Below are positions 26,927 through 35,825 of a stretch of DNA of 64,000 nucleotides, piece after piece. The position numbers were made by a program, and so were the translations under genes. The stretch covers positions 34,322-98,321 of the forward strand of contig CAJUGD010000012.1 of assembly GCA_910586205.1 (NCBI GenBank). Reading direction: 5' to 3'. The notes beneath the pieces were generated by a model. It saw only the letters and a list, made by a program, of their open reading frames with translations, searched no databases and had not been told where the DNA came from. Source of the stretch: an uncultured Lachnospiraceae bacterium. GTDB lineage: Bacteria > Bacillota > Clostridia > Lachnospirales > Lachnospiraceae. How positions within the stretch are numbered: position 1 is the first letter of the stretch; every line of letters begins with the position of its first letter.

Positions 26927-28569
26927 GCCGCAGGCTCCTGGGGAGAAGGCGTGGGCGCCGGTGTTTCTGCCGGGGCAGGCGCGGGGTTTTCTGCCGGAGC
27001 TGTATTTTCCGCCGGGCCGGAGGTTTCCGCCACATTAGCAGACTGCTGCGTCTCTGAAGCAGCAGGAGCCGGAGTCTCAGGTGCGGCTGTCTCTGGAACT
27101 GAAACAGATGATTCTTCTCCCGGCGCTGATGTTCCAGGAGTATTTTCTGCTCCTGGCTGTCCCGGAGTATTCTCCTGGCCAGGATGAGGCTGAACTGCCT
27201 CTGAGGGCTGGGGTTCTGCGGGAACAGGCGCTGGTACAGGCGGCCCTACCAGAACAATGGCTTTAGAAGCATTATACGTATCCGTGTGAAGCAAAGTTCT
27301 CTCAGTCTCCACCCCGTCTACTGTAACCACCTTCCAGAGCCTGGATTTTACTCCCCGATGGGCAGACTGAACCTGCCTTCTGCTTCCAGGCGCCATAGAA
27401 GGATCCACCTGCTCTGCAGGCGCTCCCGGACTAAAGGAACTTAATGTCTCTGACACATACTCCACTGTCCGGTTTCCCGGCCGGGTCTCCTTTCCATATA
27501 TAGTAAAGGTCAGTTTTCTATTTTCTGTATATCCCTCCACATAAATGGGGGTGCTATAATTATTGGTGATCTTAATATCCTTCACTGTACCGGCAATGGC
27601 TGCATCCATGGATGGTTTTACATACCCCACCACCATGGAGTGATTCTGCCGCTGGGTGATCTCCAGCTCTGCCCGCAAAGCCGCATTATAAAGGGTTGTT
27701 GCAATCTGGCATACACCGCCTCCGATGCTGTCCACAACCCTGCCGCCCTCATAAGCCGCCGCTGTATAATATCCGTTTGCCGTAGTAAATGGATGCATAC
27801 ATTCATATCCTGACAAAGTCTCTCCAGGCATCAATACATGACCGTTGATCTTGGATGCACCGTTAGACAAGTTTCCGGATCTGGAAGATCCGCTGCTGCT
27901 GAAATCCGTGGTAAAGGTTCCCAGCACATCCCCAATGGATGCTAAATCCTCCTCCACAATGTCCGGCTGTTTCTCAGCCACCACTGCTGTGGCTCTTACC
28001 TCATCCTGGGACTGATTCAGCAGCGCTTGATCCAGAGCCATCTTCGTAGCCGCCATATCCACTACTTTACCGGATACGCCAGGAGTTATCTGAAACGCCC
28101 CGTCTGTCCGGACAATGGATGCATTCTGCGGTTCATCCATCAGCCCTTCTGTCTGGCTTTTAATAAAACTTTCTGCCTTACTCTCATCCACTCTGGTCTC
28201 CAATGGAATATGCACAGGACTTTTTTCTGTATCTTTCCGCATCATATACTGCCGCACCAAATTTCCCGAAGATACCTGGTCCATTGCCCTTTCCACCACA
28301 TCCTTATTACTCCAGGACACCCCAAGCTTTTCTGCTGTCACAGAAGAAACATTTCCTGCAATATCCAATGTTATCTTTCTTTCTGATAATCTTTCAGCTT
28401 CCGCAGCAACAGCCTGCCTGGCCTGCTCCTCTGTCATTCCTCCCAGGCTAATCTCTCCCACAAAAAATCCATCCGGCAAAGTCTTTTCCTTTCCATATGC
28501 CGGTCCGGCAAAAAATACTGCCGCGGCTGCCGCGGCAAAAAAGGTGCCCCATATATTAACCTTCTTCAT
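26923..28569 (-). CDS. VanW-family exported protein with Pro/Ala-rich tail
   Basis: A 548-residue exported cell-wall protein. A signal sequence (FFAAAAAAVFFAGPAYG) is followed by a putative peptidoglycan-binding repeat (GEISLGGMTEEQARQAV) and by the VanW core GGVCQIATTLYNAALRAELEI with QNHSMVVGYV near residues 285-315. A G5-like segment comes next. The last ~110 residues are a low-complexity tail of Pro, Ala, Glu and Thr, probably extracellular and wall-spanning. VanW is known from vancomycin clusters but is widespread and not itself a resistance determinant. It heads the minus-strand operon. Confidence 0.87.
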   Translation of the reverse strand: MKKVNIWGTFFAAAAAAVFFAGPAYGKEKTLPDGFFVGEISLGGMTEEQARQAVAAEAERLSERKITLDIAGNVSSVTAEKLGVSWSNKDVVERAMDQVSSGNLVRQYMMRKDTEKSPVHIPLETRVDESKAESFIKSQTEGLMDEPQNASIVRTDGAFQITPGVSGKVVDMAATKMALDQALLNQSQDEVRATAVVAEKQPDIVEEDLASIGDVLGTFTTDFSSSGSSRSGNLSNGASKINGHVLMPGETLSGYECMHPFTTANGYYTAAAYEGGRVVDSIGGGVCQIATTLYNAALRAELEITQRQNHSMVVGYVKPSMDAAIAGTVKDIKITNNYSTPIYVEGYTENRKLTFTIYGKETRPGNRTVEYVSETLSSFSPGAPAEQVDPSMAPGSRRQVQSAHRGVKSRLWKVVTVDGVETERTLLHTDTYNASKAIVLVGPPVPAPVPAEPQPSEAVQPHPGQENTPGQPGAENTPGTSAPGEESSVSVPETAAPETPAPAASETQQSANVAETSGPAENTAPAENPAPAPAETPAPTPSPQEPAA

Positions 28570-28594
28570 GATAACTCCTTAAATTCTTTTCATA

Positions 28595-28699
28595 TTAAGA
28601 AAACATCGTCAATGCGCTTGCTACTGTAGGAATAACCATGGCAAGCACCAAAATAATAACAATAATCGTTGATATCATTTTTCTCTTTTTATTATTCAT
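28595..28699 (-). CDS. 34-residue single-span membrane peptide
   Basis: A short gene encoding MNNKKRKMISTIIVIILVLA and ending with a small extracellular tail TVASALTMFS. A GGAGG site lies 11 bases before the ATG. A basic N-terminus and one membrane helix are all it has; the layout recalls Prli42-like stressosome peptides and other tiny Firmicute membrane peptides, but the match is too weak to name. It lies directly upstream of the VanW gene on the same strand. Confidence 0.5.
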   Translation of the reverse strand: MNNKKRKMISTIIVIILVLAMVIPTVASALTMFS

Positions 28700-28810
28700 A
28701 TTGTTTTGTTTCCTCCATTCTGTGTATGCTTCACAGCACACCACACTCTGAGAGTACTGCATGCCCTGCTTTATCAGGCACAAACAGGTATAGGCAAAAT
28801 TTCTTACCCT

Positions 28811-29644
28811 TTACCCTCTCTGCTTTACTCTGTTAATTTCTTGTATCCTTCCATACTGGAAAATAATCTGATCCTGAAGCCGGGACACCTCATTGCGGCT
28901 TAGGTGATCAATTTCCACAGGCACATCTATTTTATGATATTTTAGTAAATACCGCAAGTCCTCTTTTTGTTTTTTCGTGGCTGGCTGCTCCTTTTTTACC
29001 TTGTAAATCATGGGTTTTGCCATAAATACTTCCTTGACTTCCTTATTTCCCAAACGAAGCTCTGAGACATCTTCCAGATCTTCTTCTTTTATTTTTCCAG
29101 ATCCTGTACCGATTTCCAGAAAAAGCGGACAGTCTTTTGTCAAAAGCCATTCTGCCAGCCTCTGGTATAAATAATGGGCATCCCGTGCATCCTCCAAAGC
29201 CCGATGAGCCTTTTTCCGCCTGATTCCGAAAAATTCACAAGCCGCTGACAGATTTTTCGGCTGATCCTCCGGCAGAAAATGCCGACACAGCTTTAAGGTG
29301 TCAATCCCATTCTTCTCAAAAGGAATCCCGTGATTAACAGCCGCCCGTTTTAAAAAACTGTAATCAAACATAATACGATGGCCCAAAAGAGGAGCCTGCC
29401 CGCAAAATTCTGCAAACTCCTCTATAATATCTCCAATATCCGGAGCATTTTCCACCATATCATCTGTAATTCCCGTCAGCTCTGTAATCTGTTCTTTCAG
29501 CCTTCTGTGAGGATTTACCATGGAATGAAACGCCGCAATCTCCCTCCCTTTCACCACATGGATTGCCCCTATCTCTATGATCTTATCCCGCTTTGCTTCC
29601 AGACCTGTAGTTTCCAGATCAACTGCTACATAAGATTGCTCCAA
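28811..29644 (-). CDS. DnaQ-type 3'-5' exonuclease (DNA polymerase III epsilon-like)
   Basis: A 277-residue exonuclease of the PolC/DnaQ group. Motif I is VAVDLETTGLEAKRDKIIEIGA, motif II is GHRIMFDYSFLKRA, and motif III is KKAHRALEDARDAHYL, giving the complete DEDDh set. Residues beyond ~175 are a Lys/Glu-rich extension without a clear domain. It could act in proofreading, repair or RNA trimming. It stands alone, divergent from the noncoding stretch at 29645-29915. Confidence 0.87.
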   Translation of the reverse strand: MEQSYVAVDLETTGLEAKRDKIIEIGAIHVVKGREIAAFHSMVNPHRRLKEQITELTGITDDMVENAPDIGDIIEEFAEFCGQAPLLGHRIMFDYSFLKRAAVNHGIPFEKNGIDTLKLCRHFLPEDQPKNLSAACEFFGIRRKKAHRALEDARDAHYLYQRLAEWLLTKDCPLFLEIGTGSGKIKEEDLEDVSELRLGNKEVKEVFMAKPMIYKVKKEQPATKKQKEDLRYLLKYHKIDVPVEIDHLSRNEVSRLQDQIIFQYGRIQEINRVKQRG

Positions 29645-29794
29645 CCTTTCTTTCCCCCGATCTGCAGTTACTTGTCAGTCTGCTGTAAAAGTCCCGAATC
29701 CTCCGAAATAGATCTGCGCACTTGCTGCTCTGTCCGTACCAGCGCCAATATGCCTGTTTTTTGGCATTTAGTGTGCATCCGCCGGAGAATCAGC

Positions 29795-29844
29795 AACCCC
29801 TCTTTCATTTATGGTGGTGCCGCGAAAACGCGTCATGAGGGGTT
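29795..29844 (+). promoter_or_regulatory. T-box-like antiterminator hairpin with no gene behind it
   Basis: ATGGTGGTGCCGCG (29811-29824) matches 12 of 14 positions of the T-box consensus AGGGTGGNACCGCG. It is followed by AAAA and CGCG, so the CGCG/CGCG stem and TGGT bulge of an antiterminator can form. AACCCCTC (29795-29802) pairs with GAGGGGTT (29837-29844) around it. An intrinsic terminator follows on the same strand. No plus-strand gene lies downstream; the next gene is on the opposite strand. I could not recognise a stem I with a specifier loop upstream (29645-29790). Confidence 0.4.
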
Positions 29845-29863
29845 ACTGTCTGAATCTATACTC

Positions 29864-29917
29864 CCAGAGCGTGTCTGAAAATTGCTTTCCGTCAGACACG
29901 CTCTGGCATCCTTTTTT
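29864..29917 (+). terminator. Strong intrinsic terminator, 15-bp perfect stem
   Basis: CCAGAGCGTGTCTGA (29864-29878) and TCAGACACGCTCTGG (29892-29906) are perfectly complementary and followed by CATCCTTTTTT. Its T tract is on the plus strand, away from any plus-strand gene end. A partial copy, AGACACGCCCCAG, follows at about 29918-29930. Confidence 0.8.
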
Positions 29918-31733
29918 AGACACGCCCCAGAAACACCATACGGGCATTTCTGCTTAATGGATCTCTGTCTCGATAATCAAACAGCCATACTTCCCCACAC
30001 CGCAGAACCTCTGTATGGACCCGTGTTCCCAAACTGTAAAAATTTGCTGACAATGTTCTGATTTTCTCTTTATACGGTGCCTGATCCAGAGCAAAACGCG
30101 GACGGCTTTTACAATTCTCCCGAAGATAACAGTCACACACCAGGGCATCTTCCATCTTCTCCAAAACATTTCCTGTATCTTCCACAGCCCTGAAACGGTA
30201 TTCCTTTACACACTCTTTAATAAAATCATGAAGAATCTCATACCGCGCCATCCTGCTGTGATTTTTTCCATTCAGCCCATGGACCTCATAATATTCTGCC
30301 AGACATTCATACAAGCGAAATGCATCCTGAAATTTATAAAAAAGCAGCTTTAAAACATTTCCAAACTGCCCGCTGTTATAGTAGACCTCCACCATATTTT
30401 CAACCCCTTTCAGCCGTCTTACCTCCTCATAAGACAGCCAATTAGTGGCAAGCACCTCATAGGGAGGCCGCTCCCTGTATACCAGACCATATTCCTCAGC
30501 CATATCATAAATATAAGAGCCTTTCAGCACCTTCAGAAATCCTAATTGGAGCTGCTCTGGCTCCAGAGCATACACATCATTAAAAGAATGGTGAAAACTG
30601 TCATAATTCTCAAAGGGAAGACCTGCAATCAAATCCAAATGCTGATGGATTCTTCCCCCTGCATGAATCCTCCTCACAACCTGTTTTACCTTCTCCCAAT
30701 CCATCTTGCGGCGAATCTCCCGGATCACGGCAGGATTTGTGCTCTGCACCCCTATTTCCAACTGAAACAATCCCGGGCGCACCCTCTCCATTAGCCTCAG
30801 CTCCTCCTCATCCATCAAATCTGCCGCAATTTCAAAATGAAAATTTGTAACCCCATTATCATGCTTTTCAATATACTGCCAAATAGCCATGGCATGACTT
30901 TTTCTGCAGTTAAATGTCCTATCTACAAATTTTACCTGAGAAACCTTCTTCTCCAGAAAAAAGTCCAATTCTTTCTTCACCAACTCCCAAGACCGAAAAC
31001 GCACGGATTTATCAAGAGAAGACAAACAATAGCTGCAGGAAAAGGGACATCCTCTGCTGCTTTCATAATAAAGGATTCTATGTTCAAACTCATCCAATCT
31101 TTCATATATAAAAGGAAGTCGGTTCATGTCCATAGCTGCCTTTATTTCCTGTTCCCATACCCCTCCATCTTCTTCTCGAAATGCAAGACCGGGAATTTCC
31201 TTTAGTCTTTCTCTAAAATTATTCCGTATCTGCTTTTGTTCCTTTAATAAATGCCCCTCCCCTTTCCAATTTTTACCTGCTGCACTATTTTTCTCGGCAC
31301 GTCTCACAGAAGTGCCTAATAATCTGTAAAAATCTGCCAGACCAGCAAAAATCTCCTCCCCTTCCCCTTTCATAATTCCCAAAAGTTCAGGTTCTTTTTC
31401 CAGCAGCTCCTTTGCGTCATAGGATACCTCCGGACCACCCAGCCAAATATCTGTGTCAGGCAATATTTTGTGCAGATCCCGAACCAGCTCCATCACACAG
31501 GAAATATTCCAGATATAGCAGGAAAATCCGGCCACATCTGGTTTTCTTTTATAAATATCCTCCAATATCTGCTCCGTATAATGATTAATCGTATACTCGG
31601 CAATCTCAATATCTACAGAAGCCTTTTCACTGCTCTCAGATATTCCCTCTTTGTCCGCGTACATTTTTAAACTGTATATCCCCGGATTGGAGTGAATATA
31701 TTTTGCATTAACTGCCGCCAGAAGTATTTTCAT
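29916..31733 (-). CDS. B12-binding domain radical SAM protein (DUF4080 type)
   Basis: A 605-residue protein with three parts. Residues ~1-140 form a cobalamin-binding Rossmann-like domain (VAGFSCYIWNISCVMELV, IWLGGPEVSYD). The radical SAM core has RGCPFSCSYCLSS near residue 232, with the Cx3Cx2C cluster-binding cysteines. The C-terminal ~180 residues correspond to DUF4080. Such proteins are common in Clostridia; methyl transfer or rearrangement on an unknown substrate is likely. It is followed by the inverted repeat at 29864-29917. Confidence 0.85.
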   Translation of the reverse strand: MKILLAAVNAKYIHSNPGIYSLKMYADKEGISESSEKASVDIEIAEYTINHYTEQILEDIYKRKPDVAGFSCYIWNISCVMELVRDLHKILPDTDIWLGGPEVSYDAKELLEKEPELLGIMKGEGEEIFAGLADFYRLLGTSVRRAEKNSAAGKNWKGEGHLLKEQKQIRNNFRERLKEIPGLAFREEDGGVWEQEIKAAMDMNRLPFIYERLDEFEHRILYYESSRGCPFSCSYCLSSLDKSVRFRSWELVKKELDFFLEKKVSQVKFVDRTFNCRKSHAMAIWQYIEKHDNGVTNFHFEIAADLMDEEELRLMERVRPGLFQLEIGVQSTNPAVIREIRRKMDWEKVKQVVRRIHAGGRIHQHLDLIAGLPFENYDSFHHSFNDVYALEPEQLQLGFLKVLKGSYIYDMAEEYGLVYRERPPYEVLATNWLSYEEVRRLKGVENMVEVYYNSGQFGNVLKLLFYKFQDAFRLYECLAEYYEVHGLNGKNHSRMARYEILHDFIKECVKEYRFRAVEDTGNVLEKMEDALVCDCYLRENCKSRPRFALDQAPYKEKIRTLSANFYSLGTRVHTEVLRCGEVWLFDYRDRDPLSRNARMVFLGRV

Positions 31734-31744
31734 AATTTTGCCGC

Positions 31745-32245
31745 CTACATATGAATTTTTATCATTCTTCCTGTCATTTCATATTGATAATACCGCACTC
31801 CCGCTGCATTCAGCATCCGTTTAGATGCCCGCACAGAAGGAGAATCCTGGTACTTATCTTCTTTATAAATTACGGTTTTTATCCCGGCCTGAATAATAGC
31901 CTTTGCACATTCATTACAGGGAAACAACGTCACATACAGCTTGCTTCCCTCCAGGCTTCCTCCACGGTAATTTAAGATTGCATTCAGCTCACTGTGAGTC
32001 ACATACAAATACTTGGCATTATAAGGATCCTCTGTCTCAAGCTGCTTTCCCCAAGGAAAATCATCATCTGAGCATCCCCTGGGAAATCCATTATATCCCA
32101 TGGAAAGAATCTTATTATCCATACTTACAATACAAGCTCCCACCTGTGTATTGGGATCCTTAGAACGCATTCCTGAAAGGTCCGCCACCCCCATAAAATA
32201 CTCATCCCAGGAAATATAATCCTCTCGTTTCTTTAAATCTTCCAT
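31745..32245 (-). CDS. comEB: Deoxycytidylate deaminase (ComEB-like)
   Basis: A 166-residue zinc enzyme converting dCMP to dUMP for thymidylate synthesis. The zinc ligands are visible in THSELNAILN and PCNECAKAIIQAG, and the N-terminal RSKDPNTQVGACIV block is typical of dCMP deaminases. A Glu in HSE serves as proton shuttle. It sits between the sua5-like gene and the B12/radical SAM gene, with short gaps of 18 and 11 bases, so the three are probably one transcript. Confidence 0.93.
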   Translation of the reverse strand: MEDLKKREDYISWDEYFMGVADLSGMRSKDPNTQVGACIVSMDNKILSMGYNGFPRGCSDDDFPWGKQLETEDPYNAKYLYVTHSELNAILNYRGGSLEGSKLYVTLFPCNECAKAIIQAGIKTVIYKEDKYQDSPSVRASKRMLNAAGVRYYQYEMTGRMIKIHM

Positions 32246-32263
32246 CTCTCATTTTCCTCCAAA

Positions 32264-33325
32264 TTAAGCTTGAATTTCCCGGTATCCTGCTGCTTTTTTC
32301 AATCGGTTCATAATCGCATACCCCAGACGTTTTTCAGAAAATTCTTCTGCATAAATATAATCCACTTCCAAATCATCAAATTCCCGCAGCACTGCAAAAA
32401 GATTATGGGCAATGGTTTCCTCCTTGCTTCGGCTTCCTACACTCCGCACGATTCCCTTAATGTATTGCGCCTTTGTCTCCTCTGTACAAATCACCCCTAC
32501 TTTGCTGCCATCCCTCTCATGTTCCTTTGCCAGACGATTAATAGTCTCCGCAACTGCAGCTATATCCCCCTTTACCAAGATCATCTCTGCTCTCGGTGCA
32601 TAATGTCGGTATTTCATTCCCGGCGCCTTTGGCCTTATGTCTTCCCCTGGTATTCCCTGTATGGCCGGATCGATCTCCATATCCCCCACTGCCTCCCGCA
32701 GCATTTCCAGAGTCACTGCTCCGGGTCTCAGCAATACAGGCACCTGCCCCGATACATCTACAATGGTAGATTCCAGACCGATCCCTACTGGTCCCCCGTC
32801 TAATATCATCTCAATCCGCCCGTTCATATCCTGCCACACATGCTGAGCAGTCGTAGGGCTCGGTCTGCCTGACAGATTTGCACTGGGTGCTGCTACAGGT
32901 ACACCTGCTAAGGCAATCAGCCTTCTGGCCTCCTCCCTCCCCGGCATCCGCACTGCCACTGTCTCCAATCCTCCTGTGGTCCCATAAGGAACTCTTTTGC
33001 TTTTCAAAAAAACCAGTGTAAGAGGCCCCGGCCAAAATTGTTCTGCCAAGTGTCTTCCCACTGGTGAAATCCCTGCTGTCAGCGGCTGTAACTCCTCCAT
33101 GCAGGAAATATGTGCAATCAAAGGATTATCCGATGGCCTGCCTTTGGCCGCATAGATTCGTTTCGCAGCTCCCTCATCCAGCCCGTTGGCTCCCAATCCA
33201 TAAACTGTCTCTGTGGGAAACGCCACCAGCCCGCCTTTTTTTAAAATTTCCGCCGCCTCACAAAGAGCAGCCTGAGTACTTTCCTCCCCCTCTGCCTCTC
33301 CAATCTTTACCAGCCTGGTCTCCAT
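32264..33325 (-). CDS. sua5: L-threonylcarbamoyladenylate synthase (Sua5 type)
   Basis: About 353 residues. It makes threonylcarbamoyl-AMP for the t6A37 modification of ANN-decoding tRNAs. The YrdC domain shows KKGGLVAFPTETVYGLGANG, KGRPSDNPLIAHI and APSANLSGRPSPT; the C-terminal Sua5 domain (from ~residue 215) begins after a linker with APGMKYRHYAPRAEM. The start at 33325 has GGAGG eight bases upstream; the ATG at 33343 has its purines too close. Confidence 0.93.
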   Translation of the reverse strand: METRLVKIGEAEGEESTQAALCEAAEILKKGGLVAFPTETVYGLGANGLDEGAAKRIYAAKGRPSDNPLIAHISCMEELQPLTAGISPVGRHLAEQFWPGPLTLVFLKSKRVPYGTTGGLETVAVRMPGREEARRLIALAGVPVAAPSANLSGRPSPTTAQHVWQDMNGRIEMILDGGPVGIGLESTIVDVSGQVPVLLRPGAVTLEMLREAVGDMEIDPAIQGIPGEDIRPKAPGMKYRHYAPRAEMILVKGDIAAVAETINRLAKEHERDGSKVGVICTEETKAQYIKGIVRSVGSRSKEETIAHNLFAVLREFDDLEVDYIYAEEFSEKRLGYAIMNRLKKAAGYREIQA

Positions 33326-33760
33326 CCTTATATCCTCCGGCATTCCTTTTGCATTCTTTTTTTAATCAGTAACCTCTCAGCCATTTAAATCCTAACAAGT
33401 TATTATAATAGCACAAAATAATTCAAAGTTCAACGCTCTGTAAGACTTCAAAAGCCTTGATTTTATACGAGATTCAACAAATAAACCCCTGCCCATTTAT
33501 GTTGGTTTTTGAAGGTATTTGCAGCAAATTTATCTTCTATTTTCGGAGTACAAAGTTCCATTATGTTAATTAGGATTATTTTACAAACTTTTCTCTTGTT
33601 TCCCATTTGATGTATAAATTAAACTCAACATCTGCAGACATGAAAAATCCCTCCAAACTTTAAACAAATTTGGAGGGTAAAACTATTTCTATACAGACAT
33701 GAAGATACAGCCTGCCAAACACCGTTTTTATTTAGTGAGCCGTATATTTGATTGCAAAAC
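33326..33760 (-). other. AT-rich intergenic stretch
   Basis: About 435 bases without a supported gene. Apart from the minus-strand terminator at 33643-33677 I see nothing in it. It is visibly more AT-rich than the chromosome to the left and marks the beginning of the accessory region. Confidence 0.6.
33643..33677 (-). terminator. Terminator for the tandem radical SAM genes
   Basis: On the minus strand CCCTCCAAA (33677-33669) pairs with TTTGGAGGG (33657-33649), followed by ATTTTT. It lies 84 bases past the stop of the second radical SAM gene. Confidence 0.75.
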
Positions 33761-34642
33761 TTATCCCAATGACTTCAAATTTTTTCTATATTCCTGCATT
33801 TCTATTTCATCAATATTGTCCAAAACATATTGCAATTCATTTATAACCTTTTCACGTCCATATGGCAAATATGCCGTTATTGGAGTAAAATTTGAAACCG
33901 TGTTTGCAAATAAATGTGTCCTTATATTTAAGCTATTGATTAGAAACTGCAATTCACGAATACGTTCCTTTTCCCCGGCAGGTACAAACAAGCCTTGCTG
34001 TGCCATTTTATATAATTCCGTATCTGGAAAAAGCGTGAGAGAATCCACAGAAATAAAAAACGGGTTGAGCTGGCTGAAAAGCTCTGCACTATTCCTTGCA
34101 TTTCGGTATCCGCCGTCTTTTCCCGCAAGTCCTGTCATATAAACAAAATAGTATTCAATACCCGCTTCATCCAGCTTCCCGCATTGCTCCAAAATATCAG
34201 CGGCCGTATATCCTTTATTTGCAAGAACAAGCGTTTCATCATCACCACTTTCTACACCAATACTTAGACCATTAATGCCCATTGCCTTTAGTTTTCTAAG
34301 CTGCCATACCTCTTTGTTTTTTATGTCACGGATACTCGCAAACATAGCCATTGTCTGGCATTTAATGAGGTAATCCCTTACCGTTAAAGCCCTAAGTTTA
34401 AGATTGTCATAGCTCATCGCAAAAGGATTTGCCCCTGTCCAGAACATTCTTCTTGCATATGGTTGGAAGCCCTTTATCTCTGCTAAATCTTCCTCAAATT
34501 CTTCCATAGGCGACATCCTGAAACACTCATTTTTATACAGGCTGCAAAACTTGCATTTATTATAGGTACAGCCACAAGTAGCCTGTATGATGACGGAATG
34601 CGCTTCATATGGCGGCCGCCAAGTTCTGCCTGTAAAGTGCAT
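33761..34642 (-). CDS. Radical SAM protein, tandem paralogue A
   Basis: A 293-residue radical SAM enzyme. The cluster motif is CTYNKCKFC with Cys at 25, 30 and 33, giving Cx4Cx2C spacing instead of the usual Cx3Cx2C; another Cys lies at 23. Later blocks include MFWTGANPFAMSYDNL, NGLSIGVESGDDETL and SVDSLTLFPDTELY. I chose the ATG at 34642, which has an AAGGAGGGG site, over an in-frame start at 34699. It is clearly homologous along its whole length to the gene directly upstream. The reaction is unknown. Confidence 0.85.
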   Translation of the reverse strand: MHFTGRTWRPPYEAHSVIIQATCGCTYNKCKFCSLYKNECFRMSPMEEFEEDLAEIKGFQPYARRMFWTGANPFAMSYDNLKLRALTVRDYLIKCQTMAMFASIRDIKNKEVWQLRKLKAMGINGLSIGVESGDDETLVLANKGYTAADILEQCGKLDEAGIEYYFVYMTGLAGKDGGYRNARNSAELFSQLNPFFISVDSLTLFPDTELYKMAQQGLFVPAGEKERIRELQFLINSLNIRTHLFANTVSNFTPITAYLPYGREKVINELQYVLDNIDEIEMQEYRKNLKSLG

Positions 34643-34699
34643 GATTGCCCCTCCTTCCCTCTTTTCTGCATATAAAGGGATACCCACAGAATATTCCAC

Positions 34700-35599
34700 T
34701 TACAAATGATGAACACTCTTTCTATACTGTTGTAATTCTTCTTCACTGACATTACATATGATTTCATCGAGAAATGACAACAGTTTTTTCTTGTCCTTTG
34801 GCAGTTGCCCGTGAAACTGATACGCATTGGAGGCTCCCATTGCTGCAAAGATCGTAGGTATCTGCAAATTTTCAATCAGTGTCCTTATTTCTTTGTATTT
34901 TTCAACTTCTCCTTCTTCCTGCCAGTTCCCACGCCGTATTTCGTCATAAAGTTCAGAATCGGGATAAACCGTAAGCATATTTGCCCCGATTAGCGCAGGG
35001 TGTATCTGGTTGCATAGTTCAGCCGTCAATTTTGCTCCTATTTCTCCACGACCTGCCCCAGAAATACTTACCAAATAAAAGAAACTGTAATGAATATCCG
35101 CTGCGTCTAATCTCTGGCATTGCTCTACAATGTCTGTCGAGGTATATCCCTTGTTCATAAACAGCAGAGCTTCATCATCACCCGTTTCTATTCCTATTGT
35201 CAAACCATCATATCCCAAAGCCCGCAGTTTAGCAAGTTCTTCATTGGTTTTAAGGGTAACGTCTGTAATTCTTGCAAATGATCCGATAGAGTTAACCGAC
35301 GGGAGATATTTATGAATTAGCTCTGCAATGGCAGCTAATTTATCATAGGACAAAACGAATGGGTTAGCCCCTGTCAGAAACACCCGGCTGGTGCGCCCGC
35401 TGTTCCAATCTTTCGCTGCCCTTTTAACCTCCTGCAAATCACACTCAATATCCTCCAGAGGGGACATTCGGAATTTAAACGGCAAATCATTATACAAGGT
35501 ACAAAACTTGCATTTATGATGCGTACAGCCTGCCGTTACCTCTAACAAAAGTGATGCCGCTTCATATGGCGGTCTCCAAATTGTTCCTGTGTAGTGCAT
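34700..35599 (-). CDS. Radical SAM protein, tandem paralogue B
   Basis: A 299-residue radical SAM enzyme whose first residues (MHYTGTIWRPPYEAASLLLE) closely match paralogue A (MHFTGRTWRPPYEAHSVIIQ). The cluster motif CTHHKCKFC has the same Cx4Cx2C spacing at 25, 30 and 33. VFLTGANPFVLSYDKL and GLTIGIETGDDEAL repeat the order seen in A. The frame is open to 35914, but the extra 105 residues look random and the ATG at 35599 has a GGAAAGGGG site, so I start there. It is followed by paralogue A after 57 bases and faces the HxlR regulator gene. Confidence 0.85.
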   Translation of the reverse strand: MHYTGTIWRPPYEAASLLLEVTAGCTHHKCKFCTLYNDLPFKFRMSPLEDIECDLQEVKRAAKDWNSGRTSRVFLTGANPFVLSYDKLAAIAELIHKYLPSVNSIGSFARITDVTLKTNEELAKLRALGYDGLTIGIETGDDEALLFMNKGYTSTDIVEQCQRLDAADIHYSFFYLVSISGAGRGEIGAKLTAELCNQIHPALIGANMLTVYPDSELYDEIRRGNWQEEGEVEKYKEIRTLIENLQIPTIFAAMGASNAYQFHGQLPKDKKKLLSFLDEIICNVSEEELQQYRKSVHHL

Positions 35600-35681
35600 A
35601 AACACATCCCCTTTCCTTATTCCTGCACTGTTTCCTGTACATACAGGTATACCCGCAGGGTGTTTTCTGAAATCTATACTA

Positions 35682-35709
35682 ATTATACTTTTGCACATTA
35701 TTTTTACAA
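35682..35709 (-). promoter_or_regulatory. Promoter of the tandem radical SAM genes
   Basis: On the minus strand TTGTAA (35709-35704) and TATAAT (35687-35682) are separated by 16 bases. It directly abuts the palindrome at 35710-35731. Confidence 0.55.
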
Positions 35710-35731
35710 GTACTGTACTTTTTTGCAGTAC
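35710..35731 (+). promoter_or_regulatory. Palindrome, candidate HxlR operator
   Basis: GTACTG (35710-35715) and CAGTAC (35726-35731) form an interrupted palindrome, and a further GTGTAC follows at 35735. It sits next to the -35 box of the divergent radical SAM promoter, where a regulator dimer could block or assist polymerase. Confidence 0.5.
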
Positions 35732-35773
35732 CTGGTGTACTGGCTGGATGGAACACAAAATATAATCGGTACA

Positions 35774-35802
35774 TTGATGTATAAGGCAATGTATGTTATA
35801 CT
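35774..35802 (+). promoter_or_regulatory. Promoter of the HxlR gene
   Basis: TTGATG (35774-35779) and TATACT (35797-35802) are separated by 17 bases and lie just upstream of the AGAGGAG ribosome site. A second TATAAT (35761-35766) lies nearby without a good -35. Confidence 0.55.
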
Positions 35803-35825
35803 GTTTCAGAAGAGGAGTAGCTGGA

